Assembly (NCBI RefSeq): GCF_000934745.1
Contig: NZ_JYNO01000001.1
Coordinates: 124,001 to 188,000 of the forward strand
Direction of reading: 5' to 3'
From: Desulfonatronum thioautotrophicum
GTDB taxonomy: Bacteria; Desulfobacterota; Desulfovibrionia; Desulfovibrionales; Desulfonatronaceae
Length of the DNA: 64,000 nucleotides
Shown: positions 37,681 to 46,832 of the stretch, in pieces
Layout of the letters: each line of letters begins with the position of its first letter
Position numbering within the stretch: the stretch's first letter is position 1
The notes under the pieces: model-generated
The model's database searches: none
What the model was told of the DNA's origin: nothing
What the model saw: the letters and a program-made list of their open reading frames with translations, nothing else
Position numbers and translations under genes: made by a program

Positions 37681-38591
37681 GTCCGGACCACAAATTCACC
37701 GGTCATTTCCTGCTGCATCCGCTCCCGGGCAGCCTCGGGGCTGAATCCCCGCTTGGCCGCGAAAAACTCCAGATTTTCCTCGGCATCGCAAGGTCGCAGA
37801 TAGTATGGTTCGATGGGTGCGTGGTGAAAGACGGCATTGCGCGCCGCCTGAACCAGGATGTCGGGCTGGGGATGGTCCCAGGAGGCGTCCAGAATATGCG
37901 CCTGGGGGAGTTCAGCTGTAATCCTTTCCAAATTGCGCCGAACTCCGCTGCCCAACAGCGTCAGCGGCGTAAGCGGCGTAAGCGGCGCTTCTTCATTGCC
38001 GCCCAGGGCCTGGAGCGCGGCGGCATCGTCCACAGCCACAATCCGAGGCTCATCATATGGTCGTGGGCGTGGTGTTGCGAGTGGTGCACCGCAACCTGCC
38101 AAGACCGTTCTTTGCGCACAAGCCGAGTTGTCGATCCAAAAGGATTGGGCATGGACCAGGCCCCGTCGCGCATGGGTCAGCACAACGAGGCGTCCTGGAA
38201 CGAGAGCAGCCGGGCCGTTGGCCAACAAGGGCAGATAGTCCAGGCCGGCCATGGGCAACCCTGCGCCCACGGCCAGTCCGTAGGCCGTGGCCAGGCAGAG
38301 GCGAAGGCCGGTAAAATTGCCAGGGCCGCGAACACAGGCAACACCACTGAGATCGCGCATTCTCAGTCCGAGAATGTTCAGGGCGTGATTCAGGGCAGGG
38401 GCCAAAAAGCGCATCACCCTGGCCGGAGCGGCCCACTCCTGATGAAAAATCAGGGCGCTCTCCCGGGCAAGCAGGATCTGCACCCGCTCTTCCACGCAAT
38501 TCAGCGTCAGCAACAGGCGTTCGGCAGGCGCGCCAGGCAATGGCCCGGCCCCTTCGAACAATCGGTCACTTGAAGAAACGGTGGATGTCAT
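37677..38591 (-). CDS. tsaB: tRNA threonylcarbamoyladenosine biosynthesis protein TsaB
   Basis: TsaB (304 residues) is the ASKHA-fold partner of TsaD in making t6A37 on ANN-decoding tRNAs. Visible are LLLTLNCVEERVQILL and the family core LSGVACVRGPGNFTGLRLCLATAYGLA. The C-terminal 120 residues are longer than in E. coli TsaB (231 residues). They include a TPLTPLT stretch encoded by a 9-nt tandem repeat and a segment reminiscent of the C-terminal extension seen in Desulfovibrio homologues. The start overlaps rseP by 26 nt. It fits the housekeeping operon context. Confidence 0.85.
   Translation of the reverse strand: MTSTVSSSDRLFEGAGPLPGAPAERLLLTLNCVEERVQILLARESALIFHQEWAAPARVMRFLAPALNHALNILGLRMRDLSGVACVRGPGNFTGLRLCLATAYGLAVGAGLPMAGLDYLPLLANGPAALVPGRLVVLTHARRGLVHAQSFWIDNSACAQRTVLAGCGAPLATPRPRPYDEPRIVAVDDAAALQALGGNEEAPLTPLTPLTLLGSGVRRNLERITAELPQAHILDASWDHPQPDILVQAARNAVFHHAPIEPYYLRPCDAEENLEFFAAKRGFSPEAARERMQQEMTGEFVVRT
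37963..37987. repeat. 9-nt tandem repeat within tsaB
   Basis: The unit AGCGGCGTA occurs at 37963-37971 and 37972-37980, with a truncated third copy to 37987. In frame it adds Thr-Pro-Leu steps to TsaB, so copy-number changes would be tolerated. Confidence 0.8.
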
Positions 38592-39630
38592 TGAACACCG
38601 CAAAGGTCATCAATGCGATCAGAAAGGCGATCCCGATCTTATAGGCGATTTCCTGCATGCGGGGATTGAGCGGCTTTCCGGTAATTGCTTCGATGGTGTA
38701 AAAAAGAATGTGTCCTCCATCCAGAACCGGCACTGGGAGCAGATTCAACAAACCGAGATTGATGCTGATCAACGCGGTCAGAGCCAAAAGGTTGGTCAAC
38801 CCTTCGGAGGCCTGCTCACTGACCAGTTGCGCGATGAGAATCGGGCCGCCAATGTTGTCCGCCGGGATGATCCGCTCAATCAGCTTGATGATTCCCTGGA
38901 CAGTAAGGGTAATGATGGTCCAGGTCTGCTCCGCGCCGGCCACCAGGGCCGTGCCCGGGCCAAGGGCGATGGACTGGGTCTCTCCGGATGCGGTAATGCC
39001 CAACATGGCCAATTTGATGTCCTCGCCGAAGAGGTTCTGTCGGACTTCCACCCGGGGCTGCGCCGCGATGGAAACAATCTGGTTGTCGCGCTCTACCGCC
39101 AGTTGCATGGTCTGGCCTTCGGACTGCTGGATGCTCTCGGCCAACTCGCTCCAGAACAGGATATCCCGGCCATTCACGGAGAGGATCCGATCTCCATCAC
39201 GCAGATCAGCCACCTGGGCCGGGCTGTCCTCCAAGACCTGTCCGACCACTGGCAGCAGTTCCTGCTGGCCATGCGTCCAGAACAGCCCCCAATAGATGAA
39301 GACAGCCAGCACAAAATTGAACACTGGCCCGGCAGCCACCACCAGAATGCGCTGCCATGGAGGGCGGAGGCTGAAACTGGACTCTCTCCCGATCCCTTCT
39401 GCCAGTTCCTCTTCGGGGCTTTCCCCAGCCAGTTTGACGAATCCTCCGAGGGGCACGGCACGAAGCTGATACTCCGTCGCGCCATATTTGAAACCGAAGA
39501 TCTTCGGTCCGAATCCAAGCGCAAAAACCGGCACACCGATTCGAAACAGGCGGGCAACAAGGAAATGGCCGAGTTCATGAAAAAAAATCAGAACGCCCAG
39601 GACGAGTATGATGGCGAAAACACTTTGCAT
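38566..39630 (-). CDS. rseP: Site-2 zinc metalloprotease RseP
   Basis: An intramembrane protease of 354 residues that cleaves anti-sigma factors and signal peptides within the membrane. The N-terminal segment holds the zinc motif HELGH (LIFFHELGHFLVARLF). A PDZ domain follows around VVGQVLEDSPAQVADLRDGDRILSV. The third zinc-ligand/LDG motif is PVPVLDGGHILF near the C terminus. Four membrane helices are expected. It follows dxr after a 209-bp gap in which I find no gene, and its end overlaps tsaB. The cdsA-dxr-rseP order is the common bacterial arrangement. Confidence 0.96.
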   Translation of the reverse strand: MQSVFAIILVLGVLIFFHELGHFLVARLFRIGVPVFALGFGPKIFGFKYGATEYQLRAVPLGGFVKLAGESPEEELAEGIGRESSFSLRPPWQRILVVAAGPVFNFVLAVFIYWGLFWTHGQQELLPVVGQVLEDSPAQVADLRDGDRILSVNGRDILFWSELAESIQQSEGQTMQLAVERDNQIVSIAAQPRVEVRQNLFGEDIKLAMLGITASGETQSIALGPGTALVAGAEQTWTIITLTVQGIIKLIERIIPADNIGGPILIAQLVSEQASEGLTNLLALTALISINLGLLNLLPVPVLDGGHILFYTIEAITGKPLNPRMQEIAYKIGIAFLIALMTFAVFNDIHRFFK

Positions 39631-39839
39631 GCAGGTCTCAATGGCTGATGGGTTGAGGAGGGCTTCACGACATGGTCGTGGCCAGTAACCGAAAGGACTG
39701 GCACGTTGCCGGTCTCATGTTCAACATCACGGTTACGGGCATTATTTTGGTACTTCCCGGCCCCAAGTCAAGATTGACGATGCTTGAATGTACGTGAAAA
39801 AAGGATTGCCGCCTCGGGCTTCGGCCCAAAGACGGTTCC

Positions 39840-41066
39840 TCAGGATGCAACCAGCTTCCCGGCGTGTTGGCGAATGCGTCCCTGCGTGGCCGAGCTCAGC
39901 TCCATGATGGTCTCCAGAGAGTCCACATGTTGTCCCGCATGACCATCCAGGGCGCCGCGGATCAAAAGCGGGATCTGTAAAAACGTGATCTTTTCCGTCA
40001 GAAACAGATCCACGGCGGCTTCGTTGGCCGCATTCAGCACCACCAGATGGCTCGGTCCGTTTCGCAAGGCCTCGCGGGCCAATTCCAGACAGGGAAAGAG
40101 ATCCGTCCTCGGCTCCCGAAAGGTCAGGGTTCCGGCCTGCAGCAGGTCCAGAGGGGCCAAGCTCAAAGCCAGGCGGTGAGGATATCCCAAACAGTGGGCA
40201 ATGGGTACCTGCATATCAGCTGGCCCCAGATGGGCCAGCAGGGAGCGGTCCGCAAATTCCACCAGGGAATGCACAATGCTTTGCGGGTGGATCAGAACGG
40301 CCACCTGGTCCAGATCCAGCCCGAACAGCAGACAGGCCTCGATGACCTCCAATCCTTTATTCATCAGCGTCGCTGAATCCACGCTGATCTTTGCGCCCAT
40401 GGACCAATTGGGATGGGCAAGGGCTTGCCGTACCGTGACCGCTGCCAAAGCCTCCCCGTCCAGATCACGAAATGGACCGCCCGAGGCCGTGAGGATGATC
40501 CGGCGTAGGCTGGAGGAGGTTTCCCCATGCAAGGATTGGAACACCGCGTTGTGCTCCGAGTCCACCGGCAGGATCATGGCGCCATATCGGTTACAGGCGT
40601 CGCGGATCATGGTGCCGGCCAGAACCAGCGATTCCTTGTTGGCCAGGGCAATGACTTTTCCAGCCTGTGCCGCGGCCAGTGTGGCCGGCAACCCGGCAGC
40701 GCCCACCTGTGCGGAGAGGACCATCTTGGCTTCGGGCAACCGGGCCAACTGCTCGTACCCCTCCCGACCGTGAACGATCTCCGGAACATAGCCGGTAGGC
40801 AGCAGATTCTGCAGTTCCTTGGCCAGTGACGCATCCAGCACCGCCAGCATCCCTGGTCGCCACGTCGATGCCTGTTCAGCCAGCAAGTGGATGTTGCGTC
40901 CACCAGCCAGCCCCAGCACCAAAAAGCGTTCCGGATGCTCACTGATCACCGCCAGGGCACTCCGGCCGATGGAGCCGGTGCTGCCCAGAATGACCAGGCC
41001 ACGTGGAACGGAAGGCTCGGTCAAGGGCAGGGCGCTGATGTATCGGCAGGCATGCAGGGATGACAT
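39840..41066 (-). CDS. dxr: 1-deoxy-D-xylulose 5-phosphate reductoisomerase
   Basis: Second enzyme of the MEP isoprenoid pathway, NADPH-dependent, 408 residues. The NADPH loop is VILGSTGSIGRSAL. Also visible are ALANKESLVLAG, the metal and substrate site PVDSEHNAVFQSL, ASGGPFRD, NWSMGAKISVDSATLMNKGLEVIEA and PQSIVHSLVEF. Isoprenoid made here would feed UppS two genes upstream. The N-terminal 20 residues before the NADPH loop are slightly long, and the start at 41066 has no clear ribosome site. It follows cdsA by 39 bp. Confidence 0.97.
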   Translation of the reverse strand: MSSLHACRYISALPLTEPSVPRGLVILGSTGSIGRSALAVISEHPERFLVLGLAGGRNIHLLAEQASTWRPGMLAVLDASLAKELQNLLPTGYVPEIVHGREGYEQLARLPEAKMVLSAQVGAAGLPATLAAAQAGKVIALANKESLVLAGTMIRDACNRYGAMILPVDSEHNAVFQSLHGETSSSLRRIILTASGGPFRDLDGEALAAVTVRQALAHPNWSMGAKISVDSATLMNKGLEVIEACLLFGLDLDQVAVLIHPQSIVHSLVEFADRSLLAHLGPADMQVPIAHCLGYPHRLALSLAPLDLLQAGTLTFREPRTDLFPCLELAREALRNGPSHLVVLNAANEAAVDLFLTEKITFLQIPLLIRGALDGHAGQHVDSLETIMELSSATQGRIRQHAGKLVAS

Positions 41067-41105
41067 GGAGGACAGGTCGGCGATGTTGACGGACGGGAAC
41101 TCGAT

Positions 41106-41903
41106 CTAAAAGAACGGAAAAACAAGGCTGAGAGCCGCATAGACTGGCAAAACAAACAACAGGCTGTCGATGCGGTCCAAAATACCGCCGTGGCCAGGCA
41201 GAAGGGTTCCGGAGTCCTTGACCGCCTGGGAACGCTTTACCGCGGACTCGAAAAAGTCTCCCACTTGGGCGGCCAAATTCAGGACCACGCCAAGCAGGAT
41301 AAACGCCGATATACTTGCGACACCCCAGCCCAGCCCCACGACCAGGCAGGCAGCCACACATGCCGCCAGGCCTCCGGCGCTGCCTTCCCAGGTTTTTTTG
41401 GGACTAATGGACGGCCAGACATGCCGGCAGCCCAACTTGGAACCGGTGTAATAGGCAGCCGTGTCGGACAGAAAGGCCGCGGACACGACCAGCAACAACT
41501 CCGGCCAGGTCAATCCCAGGGCGAAGTGCAACAGCAGCGGCAGATAGCAGCAACCCAGAAAAAGCAGCAGCACTTCCGGAAACGAGGCTGTTTCCGGGTT
41601 GGCGCTGTAACGGATCAGAAACATGACGCCGAACAGGCCAAACAGAGCTGCCAGGGCCGCGGGAACCGCCAAGGGCGCCAGATATGCCACCAGAAGAAAA
41701 AGTGCCCCGCCGAAGATGCCCAGCACCTTCCACCCTGACCGCGCTCCTTTCCAGAACATGGAATACAGCTCCCATTGGCCCAGGGCGGCCAGAATCATCA
41801 CGAGAAGCAACAGCGGTACCCCGCCGGAAACCATTATCCAGAGCAGGATGGGTAACGGCAGCAGCCCAGTCAACAGGCGTTTTTGGTGCGAGGTCAGGGG
41901 CAT
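41106..41903 (-). CDS. cdsA: Phosphatidate cytidylyltransferase
   Basis: An integral membrane enzyme (265 residues, about 7-8 hydrophobic segments) making CDP-diacylglycerol from phosphatidate and CTP for phospholipid synthesis. The C-terminal family signature is intact: SAVKRSQAVKDSGTLLPGHG followed by GILDRIDS. SDTAAYYTGSKLG is the mid-protein motif. ATG 41903 is chosen because the frame upstream (to 42050) lies in uppS and is not protein-like. It is 71 bp after uppS and 39 bp before dxr. Confidence 0.95.
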   Translation of the reverse strand: MPLTSHQKRLLTGLLPLPILLWIMVSGGVPLLLLVMILAALGQWELYSMFWKGARSGWKVLGIFGGALFLLVAYLAPLAVPAALAALFGLFGVMFLIRYSANPETASFPEVLLLFLGCCYLPLLLHFALGLTWPELLLVVSAAFLSDTAAYYTGSKLGCRHVWPSISPKKTWEGSAGGLAACVAACLVVGLGWGVASISAFILLGVVLNLAAQVGDFFESAVKRSQAVKDSGTLLPGHGGILDRIDSLLFVLPVYAALSLVFPFF

Positions 41904-41974
41904 AATGATGGTCGTGGCTTGTGACGAGAACGGGTGAAAGGAAGGAAGGGAATCAGCAAGGGCGACGGCACGGA

Positions 41975-42679
41975 TCAAGCCGGGGGTTGTTCCAGACCCC
42001 CGAACCGGCGGGATCGCCTGGAATACTCGTCCAGGGCGGCTTGCAGGCAACCCTCGTCAAAATCCGGCCACTTCACCGGAGTGAAGATAAGCTCACTGTA
42101 GGCGGCCTGGTACAGCAAAAAATTGCTCAGCCGCTGTTCACCGCTGGTCCGGATGATCAGATCCGGATCCGGTTGGCCTGCCGTGTCCAGATTGTCGGCC
42201 AGAAACTGCTCCGTGACCTGGTCCGAGGATACGCCCTGGGAGAGCATTTTCCGACAGGCCCGCACGATTTCTTCACGTCCGGAATAGTTCAGAGCCAGGT
42301 TGACGACCATGGATTTGCAGTGGCTGCTTTTGGCGCAGACATGCCGGAGAATCTGGCGCAAGGCAAAGGGCAGGTCTCCCCAATCACCAAGTACATGCAG
42401 CCGGATATCCTGTTCCAGAAGGGAGTCCATCTCGCTCTTGAGGTAGGACTGCAGCATCTCGAACAGAAATGCGACCTCTTCGCGAGGTCGAGACCAATTT
42501 TCCTTGGAAAAGGTATAGAATGTCACGTGCGCAATGCCGAGCTTGCGACACTGCGTGACAATCTTGCGAGCGGAACGGGTACCGGCCTTGTGGCCTTCGG
42601 TTCGCGGCAGGCCATGTTGCTCGGCCCACCGTCCGTTGCCGTCCATGATGATGGCGATATGCCGCGGAAGGGAAGACAA
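41975..42679 (-). CDS. uppS: Undecaprenyl diphosphate synthase
   Basis: A cis-prenyltransferase of 234 residues that makes the C55 carrier lipid for peptidoglycan. The catalytic start HIAIIMDGNGRWAEQHGLPR and YTFSKENWSRPREEV are clear, as is the C-terminal DLIIRTSGEQRLSNFLLYQ. The start is a TTG at 42679, 6 nt after the frr stop, with GGAG inside the end of frr. The product is needed for the same wall synthesis that involves ftsI at the far end of the window. Confidence 0.96.
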   Translation of the reverse strand: MSSLPRHIAIIMDGNGRWAEQHGLPRTEGHKAGTRSARKIVTQCRKLGIAHVTFYTFSKENWSRPREEVAFLFEMLQSYLKSEMDSLLEQDIRLHVLGDWGDLPFALRQILRHVCAKSSHCKSMVVNLALNYSGREEIVRACRKMLSQGVSSDQVTEQFLADNLDTAGQPDPDLIIRTSGEQRLSNFLLYQAAYSELIFTPVKWPDFDEGCLQAALDEYSRRSRRFGGLEQPPA

Positions 42680-42685
42680 TGCGGA

Positions 42686-43240
42686 TCAAATCTCCATGAT
42701 TTCCTTTTCCTTGGCCGCAAAAACGGCGTCGGTCTTGGCAATATATTCGTCCGTCAGCTTCTGCACCTCGTCCTGGGTCTTGTGCAGCTCGTCCTCGGTA
42801 ATTTCCTTGGCCTTTTCCTGTTTTTTCAGCGCGTCGTTCGCATCGCGGCGAATGTTGCGAATGCTGACCTTGGCTTCCTCGGTGAACTTCTTGGCAATCT
42901 TGACCAACTCTTTGCGCCGCTCCTCGGTAAGCGGCGGAATGATGATCCGTAGGGTTTTGCCGTCATTGACCGGGTTCAATCCAAGCTCGGATTTGAGGAT
43001 GGCCTTTTCCACGTCCTTGAACGCCCCACGGTCCCAGGGTTGGATGGAAATGGTCCGGCTGTCCGGTATGGAAATGGAAGCCAGCTGTTCCAATGGTGTG
43101 GGCGTGCCGTAATAGTCCACGCGAATGCCGTCCAGCAGGGCTGAGGAAGCCCGCCCGGTGCGCAGCCTTTTGAACTCCCTGTCCAGGCTTTGCAGGGACT
43201 TTTCCATGCGTTCCTTGTTGTCGTCCATTATGGATGCCAT
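42686..43240 (-). CDS. frr: Ribosome recycling factor
   Basis: RRF (184 residues) splits post-termination ribosomes together with EF-G. Family features run from [20 protein letters not shown], through [14 protein letters not shown] and [18 protein letters not shown], to [20 protein letters not shown] with good spacing precedes the ATG at 43240, which starts 2 nt after the pyrH stop. This is the standard rpsB-tsf-pyrH-frr order. Confidence 0.98.
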   Translation of the reverse strand: MASIMDDNKERMEKSLQSLDREFKRLRTGRASSALLDGIRVDYYGTPTPLEQLASISIPDSRTISIQPWDRGAFKDVEKAILKSELGLNPVNDGKTLRIIIPPLTEERRKELVKIAKKFTEEAKVSIRNIRRDANDALKKQEKAKEITEDELHKTQDEVQKLTDEYIAKTDAVFAAKEKEIMEI

Positions 43241-43242
43241 AT

Positions 43243-43962
43243 TTACTCTCCTCCTGTAACCAGCGTTCCCGTTGGTTCTCCCAATGCGACCCGCTTGATG
43301 TTGCCCTCGGTGAACAGGTTGAAGACCACGATGGGCAAGTTGTTATCCATGGCCAGGGAAATGGCCGTAGAGTCCATGACTTTCAGGCGCTTCTTCAGGA
43401 CATCAATATAGGAGATATGCGAAAACATCTGGGCATCTTGATCCTTTTTGGGATCCTTGTCGTAGACGCCATCTACCTTGGTGGCTTTGAGAATGGCCTG
43501 CACCTTGAGTTCAGCACCGCGGAGCACCGCGGCGGTGTCCGTGGTAAAAAACGGATTACCCGTGCCCGCGGCGCAGATCACCACCCGTTTCTTTTCCAGA
43601 TGGCGGATAGCCCGGCGACGGATATAGGGCTCGGCCACTTGCTGCATGGGAAAAGCGGTCATCACCCGCGTGGCCAGTCCCAATTTTTCCAGGCCATCCT
43701 GGACGGCCAGGGAGTTGATGACCGTGGCCAGCATGCCCATGTAATCCGCCCCGGCCCGATCCATGCCCCGGGAGGCCGCTGACAACCCTCGGAAAATATT
43801 CCCGCCGCCGATCACCAGCGCCAGTTCAACGCCCAGTTCGGCGACCTCGAACATTTCCCGACAAAATGTGTCGATGGTCTCGGGATCGATCCCGAACTGG
43901 TTGGGCCCAGCCAGGGCCTCGCCGCTGATTTTCAGCAATATTCGGGGGTAGCGCAGTTCCAT
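43243..43962 (-). CDS. pyrH: Uridylate kinase
   Basis: UMP kinase of the amino-acid kinase family (239 residues), converting UMP to UDP. It shows [73 protein letters not shown] and [13 protein letters not shown] 43962 has GGAG 8 nt upstream. The longer frame to 44187 crosses a hairpin repeat and is not protein-like. A palindrome (44008-44035) lies between tsf and pyrH. Confidence 0.97.
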   Translation of the reverse strand: MELRYPRILLKISGEALAGPNQFGIDPETIDTFCREMFEVAELGVELALVIGGGNIFRGLSAASRGMDRAGADYMGMLATVINSLAVQDGLEKLGLATRVMTAFPMQQVAEPYIRRRAIRHLEKKRVVICAAGTGNPFFTTDTAAVLRGAELKVQAILKATKVDGVYDKDPKKDQDAQMFSHISYIDVLKKRLKVMDSTAISLAMDNNLPIVVFNLFTEGNIKRVALGEPTGTLVTGGE

Positions 43963-44007
43963 TATGTCAGCTCCAACGGCTCGGGCCGCGGGTTGAACGT
44001 GTTCATG

Positions 44008-44035
44008 GCAGGGGCACGACGCGCCGTGCCCCTGC
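44008..44035. repeat. REP-like palindrome between tsf and pyrH
   Basis: GCAGGGGCACG at 44008-44018 pairs with CGTGCCCCTGC at 44025-44035 around a 6-nt loop. There is no T-run, so it is not a normal terminator. It resembles the palindrome inside the end of thiF and may attenuate transcription or protect mRNA ends. Confidence 0.7.
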
Positions 44036-44051
44036 GGCCGTTCGTTTCGTG

Positions 44052-44651
44052 TTACGCTTCTTCCCCCAGGGCCAGCCGCACAATCCGGCCGACCTGGATG
44101 TTTTCGCCAAGCACGGCGATGGTTTCCGTGATCAAATCCTTGATCTTGCGCGAGTCGTCCTTGATGAAAGCCTGCTCCAGCAGACAAACTTCCTGGGCGA
44201 ACTTTTTCATCCGACCGTCCACGATCTTGGGAATAATGTTTTCCGGCTTGCCTTCGTCCCGAGTTTGCTGGGTGAAAAGCTGGCGTTCCCGCTCCTGGAC
44301 GTCTTCCGGAATGTCCTCAGCAGCCACGCACAAAGGAGCCGTAGCAGCCACCTGCATGGCCAAGTCTCTGGCCAGTTCCAGAAATTTTTCATTCTTGGCC
44401 ACGAAATCGGTCTCGCACTTCAGCTCAACCATCACCCCGATCTTGCCGTTGGAATGAATATAGGAACCGATGACGCCCTGGGAGGTAGCTCTTCCGGACT
44501 TTTTTTGCGCCTTGGCCAGGCCTTTTTCACGCAGCCAAAGCAGAGATTTTTCCTGGTCCCCTTCGCACTCCTGCAAGGCCTTCTTGCAATCCATCATGCC
44601 CGCGCCGGTACGCTCGCGCAGTTCCTTCACCAAACTTGCGGTAATGGCCAT
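44052..44651 (-). CDS. tsf: Elongation factor Ts (short form)
   Basis: EF-Ts exchanges GDP for GTP on EF-Tu. The 199-residue product shows the N-terminal UBA-like region ([20 protein letters not shown]), then [27 protein letters not shown] and the C-terminal core. It is shorter than the E. coli factor (283 residues), lacking part of the duplicated core/coiled coil, as in several deltaproteobacterial and thermophile factors. It starts 1 nt after the rpsB stop, with GGAG inside the end of rpsB. Confidence 0.97.
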   Translation of the reverse strand: MAITASLVKELRERTGAGMMDCKKALQECEGDQEKSLLWLREKGLAKAQKKSGRATSQGVIGSYIHSNGKIGVMVELKCETDFVAKNEKFLELARDLAMQVAATAPLCVAAEDIPEDVQERERQLFTQQTRDEGKPENIIPKIVDGRMKKFAQEVCLLEQAFIKDDSRKIKDLITETIAVLGENIQVGRIVRLALGEEA

Positions 44652-45449
44652 TTATTTCTCCTCCGTAGCGTCTTGTTCACGTTCAGCTTCCGTCTCTTCG
44701 CTTTCCGCGGCGGCCTGGGCCAGCGCGGCGTCGGCAGCCTTTTCAGCCGCCTCGTCCATATCGCGCATCCTGGCTGCCCCTTCGGAGCATGCGTCGGCAA
44801 TGCTTGCGGAAAACAGCTTGATTGCCCGGATGGCGTCGTCATTGCCCGGGATGATGAAGTCGATCAGATCCGGGTCGCAGTTGGTGTCCACCACGGCAAC
44901 CACTGGAATATTCAGCTTGCGGCATTCCTGAACAGCGATGTCTTCACGGTTCGGGTCAATGATGAACGCTGCCTGGGGCAGGCCTTCCATGTCCTTGATC
45001 CCGCCCAGGGCTAGGTTCAGCTTTTCTACGTCGCGCTGCATGCGCACGATTTCCTTCTTGACGAACCGGTTGATGGTTCCATCCTCGAACATGGTTTCCA
45101 GCTTCTTCAAACGCTGGATGCTGCTGCGAATGGTCTGGAAATTGGTCAGGGTGCCGCCCATCCAGCGATGGGTCACGGAATACATGCCCACTCTCTCGGC
45201 TTCCTGCTTGATGATTTCCCTGGCCTGGGGCTTGGTGCCCACGAACATGACCTTTCCACCCTGGGCCACGGTCTCGGCAATGAAATCGTGGGCCTTCTGA
45301 AACATCTTCACTGTCTGCTGCAGATCGATGATATGGATGCCGTTGCGCGCACCGAAGATGTACGGTCGCATCTTGGGATTCCAACGCCGGGTCTGGTGAC
45401 CAAAGTGCACCCCGGTCTCCAGCATCTGCTTCATTGTTACGTACGCCAT
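44652..45449 (-). CDS. rpsB: 30S ribosomal protein S2
   Basis: S2 (265 residues) begins [22 protein letters not shown]. Also visible are [50 protein letters not shown] and [23 protein letters not shown]. The acidic C-terminal tail ([18 protein letters not shown] in part) is an extension beyond the E. coli length. AAGGAG precedes the ATG by 7 nt. It is first in the long operon. The 115-nt leader contains a terminator-like structure (45493-45540), so feedback by S2 is a possibility. Confidence 0.98.
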   Translation of the reverse strand: MAYVTMKQMLETGVHFGHQTRRWNPKMRPYIFGARNGIHIIDLQQTVKMFQKAHDFIAETVAQGGKVMFVGTKPQAREIIKQEAERVGMYSVTHRWMGGTLTNFQTIRSSIQRLKKLETMFEDGTINRFVKKEIVRMQRDVEKLNLALGGIKDMEGLPQAAFIIDPNREDIAVQECRKLNIPVVAVVDTNCDPDLIDFIIPGNDDAIRAIKLFSASIADACSEGAARMRDMDEAAEKAADAALAQAAAESEETEAEREQDATEEK

Positions 45450-45492
45450 GACAATACTCCTTAGAAAGTGTGGGTTTTTCCTCCATCCATCG

Positions 45493-45540
45493 CAAAAAAG
45501 CCCGCTCACTTTCGTCCCCGGACGAAAGACCCTCGGGCTA
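45493..45540 (-). terminator. Terminator-like hairpin in the rpsB leader (possible attenuator)
   Basis: On the minus strand an outer stem (GCCCG 45538-45534 with CGGGC 45504-45500) encloses a 9-bp inner stem (CTTTCGTCC with GGACGAAAG, 45528-45509). TTTTTT follows at once. It lies between the candidate promoter and the rpsB start, with no gene upstream on this strand to terminate. Confidence 0.65.
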
Positions 45541-45571
45541 CGCGGTGGATGTGCGTATTTTGAACCGTGTC

Positions 45572-45600
45572 CAATTAGGCTATTATCGCGCAACTGGCAA
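45572..45600 (-). promoter_or_regulatory. Candidate rpsB operon promoter
   Basis: TTGCCA (45600-45595) and TAATTG (45577-45572) are spaced 17 nt apart. A start near 45565 gives a leader of about 115 nt. The -10 is only a partial match. Confidence 0.45.
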
Positions 45601-45641
45601 GTAAAAAAACAGGCTTCTCACTCCCAATTCCATCGGGAGCC

Positions 45642-45670
45642 TTTACAGCCGGATCAAATTGGGCTATCTT
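45642..45670 (+). promoter_or_regulatory. thi operon promoter
   Basis: TTTACA (45642-45647) and TATCTT (45665-45670) are spaced 17 nt apart, placing the transcript start at about 45677, exactly at the 5' edge of the riboswitch. Confidence 0.6.
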
Positions 45671-45675
45671 TCACA

Positions 45676-45764
45676 ACATAGCTGGGGGAGCCGCAAGGCT
45701 GAGAGGAGGCATGAGCCTCGACCCTTGGAACCTGACACGGATTATGCCGTCGTAGGGAAGCACC
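45676..45764 (+). promoter_or_regulatory. TPP riboswitch (THI-box)
   Basis: The conserved aptamer elements occur in order: GGGGGAGCC, GGCTGAGAGGA, GACCCTTGGAACCTGA, then ATTATGCCGTCGTAGGGAAGC. Thiamine pyrophosphate binding would favour the terminator at 45774 and shut off thiSGHFEC. Confidence 0.96.
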
Positions 45765-45773
45765 GCGAGATAC

Positions 45774-45827
45774 CGCCTTTTCGGGACGCAGAGCTTCATG
45801 CCAGGTTCCGAAAAGGCGTTTTTTTTT
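45774..45827 (+). terminator. Riboswitch-controlled terminator
   Basis: CGCCTTTTCGG (45774-45784) pairs perfectly with CCGAAAAGGCG (45808-45818), followed by nine T. It sits between the aptamer and thiS, the classic transcription-attenuation layout. Confidence 0.94.
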
Positions 45828-45847
45828 GCAAATCAAGGGGAGTCGTA

Positions 45848-46048
45848 ATGCGGGTGATCATCAATGGCAAGCCGGAAGAGGTCGCAATGGGCGTCACGCT
45901 ATTGGAACTCATTGAGACCAGGCAATTACATCCTTCCCGGGTCGTGGCCGAATTGAATCGGGAGATCGTTCCTGGTGATCGTTTCGCGAATACGATCCTC
46001 AGTGAAGGCGATAGACTGGAACTGCTGCAGTTCGTGGGAGGTGGCTGA
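45848..46048 (+). CDS. thiS: Sulfur carrier protein ThiS
   Basis: A 66-residue beta-grasp ubiquitin-like protein that carries thiocarboxylate sulfur for thiazole formation. It begins [20 protein letters not shown] and ends in the required Gly-Gly (QFVGGG), the site adenylated by ThiF. GGGGAG precedes the ATG by 5 nt. It is first after the TPP riboswitch, and its stop overlaps the thiG start (TGATG). Confidence 0.95.
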   Translation: MRVIINGKPEEVAMGVTLLELIETRQLHPSRVVAELNREIVPGDRFANTILSEGDRLELLQFVGGG

Positions 46049-46827
46049 TGCAGGACATGAACGATATATTTGAGATCGGCGGGGAACGTCTGAACAGCCG
46101 CCTGTTCACCGGGACAGGGAAATACGGTGACGACGCGATGATTCCGGACGTCTGCGCGGCTTCCGGGTCCGAGGTGATCACCGTGGCCCTGAGGCGGGTG
46201 GATTTTCAGGCCGCCACGGGCAATGTCACGGACCACATTCCCAAGACCATGCGACTGCTACCCAACACCTCCGGGGCGCGAACGGCTGACGAGGCCGTGC
46301 GCATTGCCCGGCTGGCCAGGGCCATGGGCTGCGGGAACTGGATCAAAATCGAGGTCATCGCGGACAACAACCACCTGCTTCCGGACGGCTATGCCACGAT
46401 CAATGCCACGGAAACGCTGGCTGCCGAGGGGTTTGTGGTCCTGCCCTACGTCAATGCGGATTTGTACGTGGCCAGGGACCTGGTTTCCGCCGGAGCCGCG
46501 GCGGTGATGCCCCTGGGTGCGCCCATCGGCACCAATCGCGGTCTGCAGACCAAAGAGATGATTCGCATCCTGATCGAGGAAATCGACCTGCCGATCATCG
46601 TGGACGCCGGGCTGGGGCGGCCTTCCCATGCCTGCGAGGCCATGGAAATGGGCGCGGACGCAGTGCTGGTGAACACGGCCATTGCCACGGCCGCCGATCC
46701 CGTGACCATGGGGCGGGCATTCGGCGAAGCCGTGCTGGCCGGACGGCGCGGTTTTCTTGCCGGACCGGGAGCGCAACGCCTGAGGGCTGACGCGTCCTCG
46801 CCGTTGACCGGCTTTTTGGAAGGGTGA
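46048..46827 (+). CDS. thiG: Thiazole synthase
   Basis: ThiG (259 residues, TIM barrel) joins deoxyxylulose phosphate, dehydroglycine and ThiS-thiocarboxylate to make the thiazole ring. The Schiff-base lysine lies in [10 protein letters not shown]. Other blocks are [51 protein letters not shown] and [29 protein letters not shown]. It is coupled to thiS and overlaps the possible GTG start of thiH. Confidence 0.97.
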   Translation: MQDMNDIFEIGGERLNSRLFTGTGKYGDDAMIPDVCAASGSEVITVALRRVDFQAATGNVTDHIPKTMRLLPNTSGARTADEAVRIARLARAMGCGNWIKIEVIADNNHLLPDGYATINATETLAAEGFVVLPYVNADLYVARDLVSAGAAAVMPLGAPIGTNRGLQTKEMIRILIEEIDLPIIVDAGLGRPSHACEAMEMGADAVLVNTAIATAADPVTMGRAFGEAVLAGRRGFLAGPGAQRLRADASSPLTGFLEG

Positions 46828-46832
46828 CGGTC

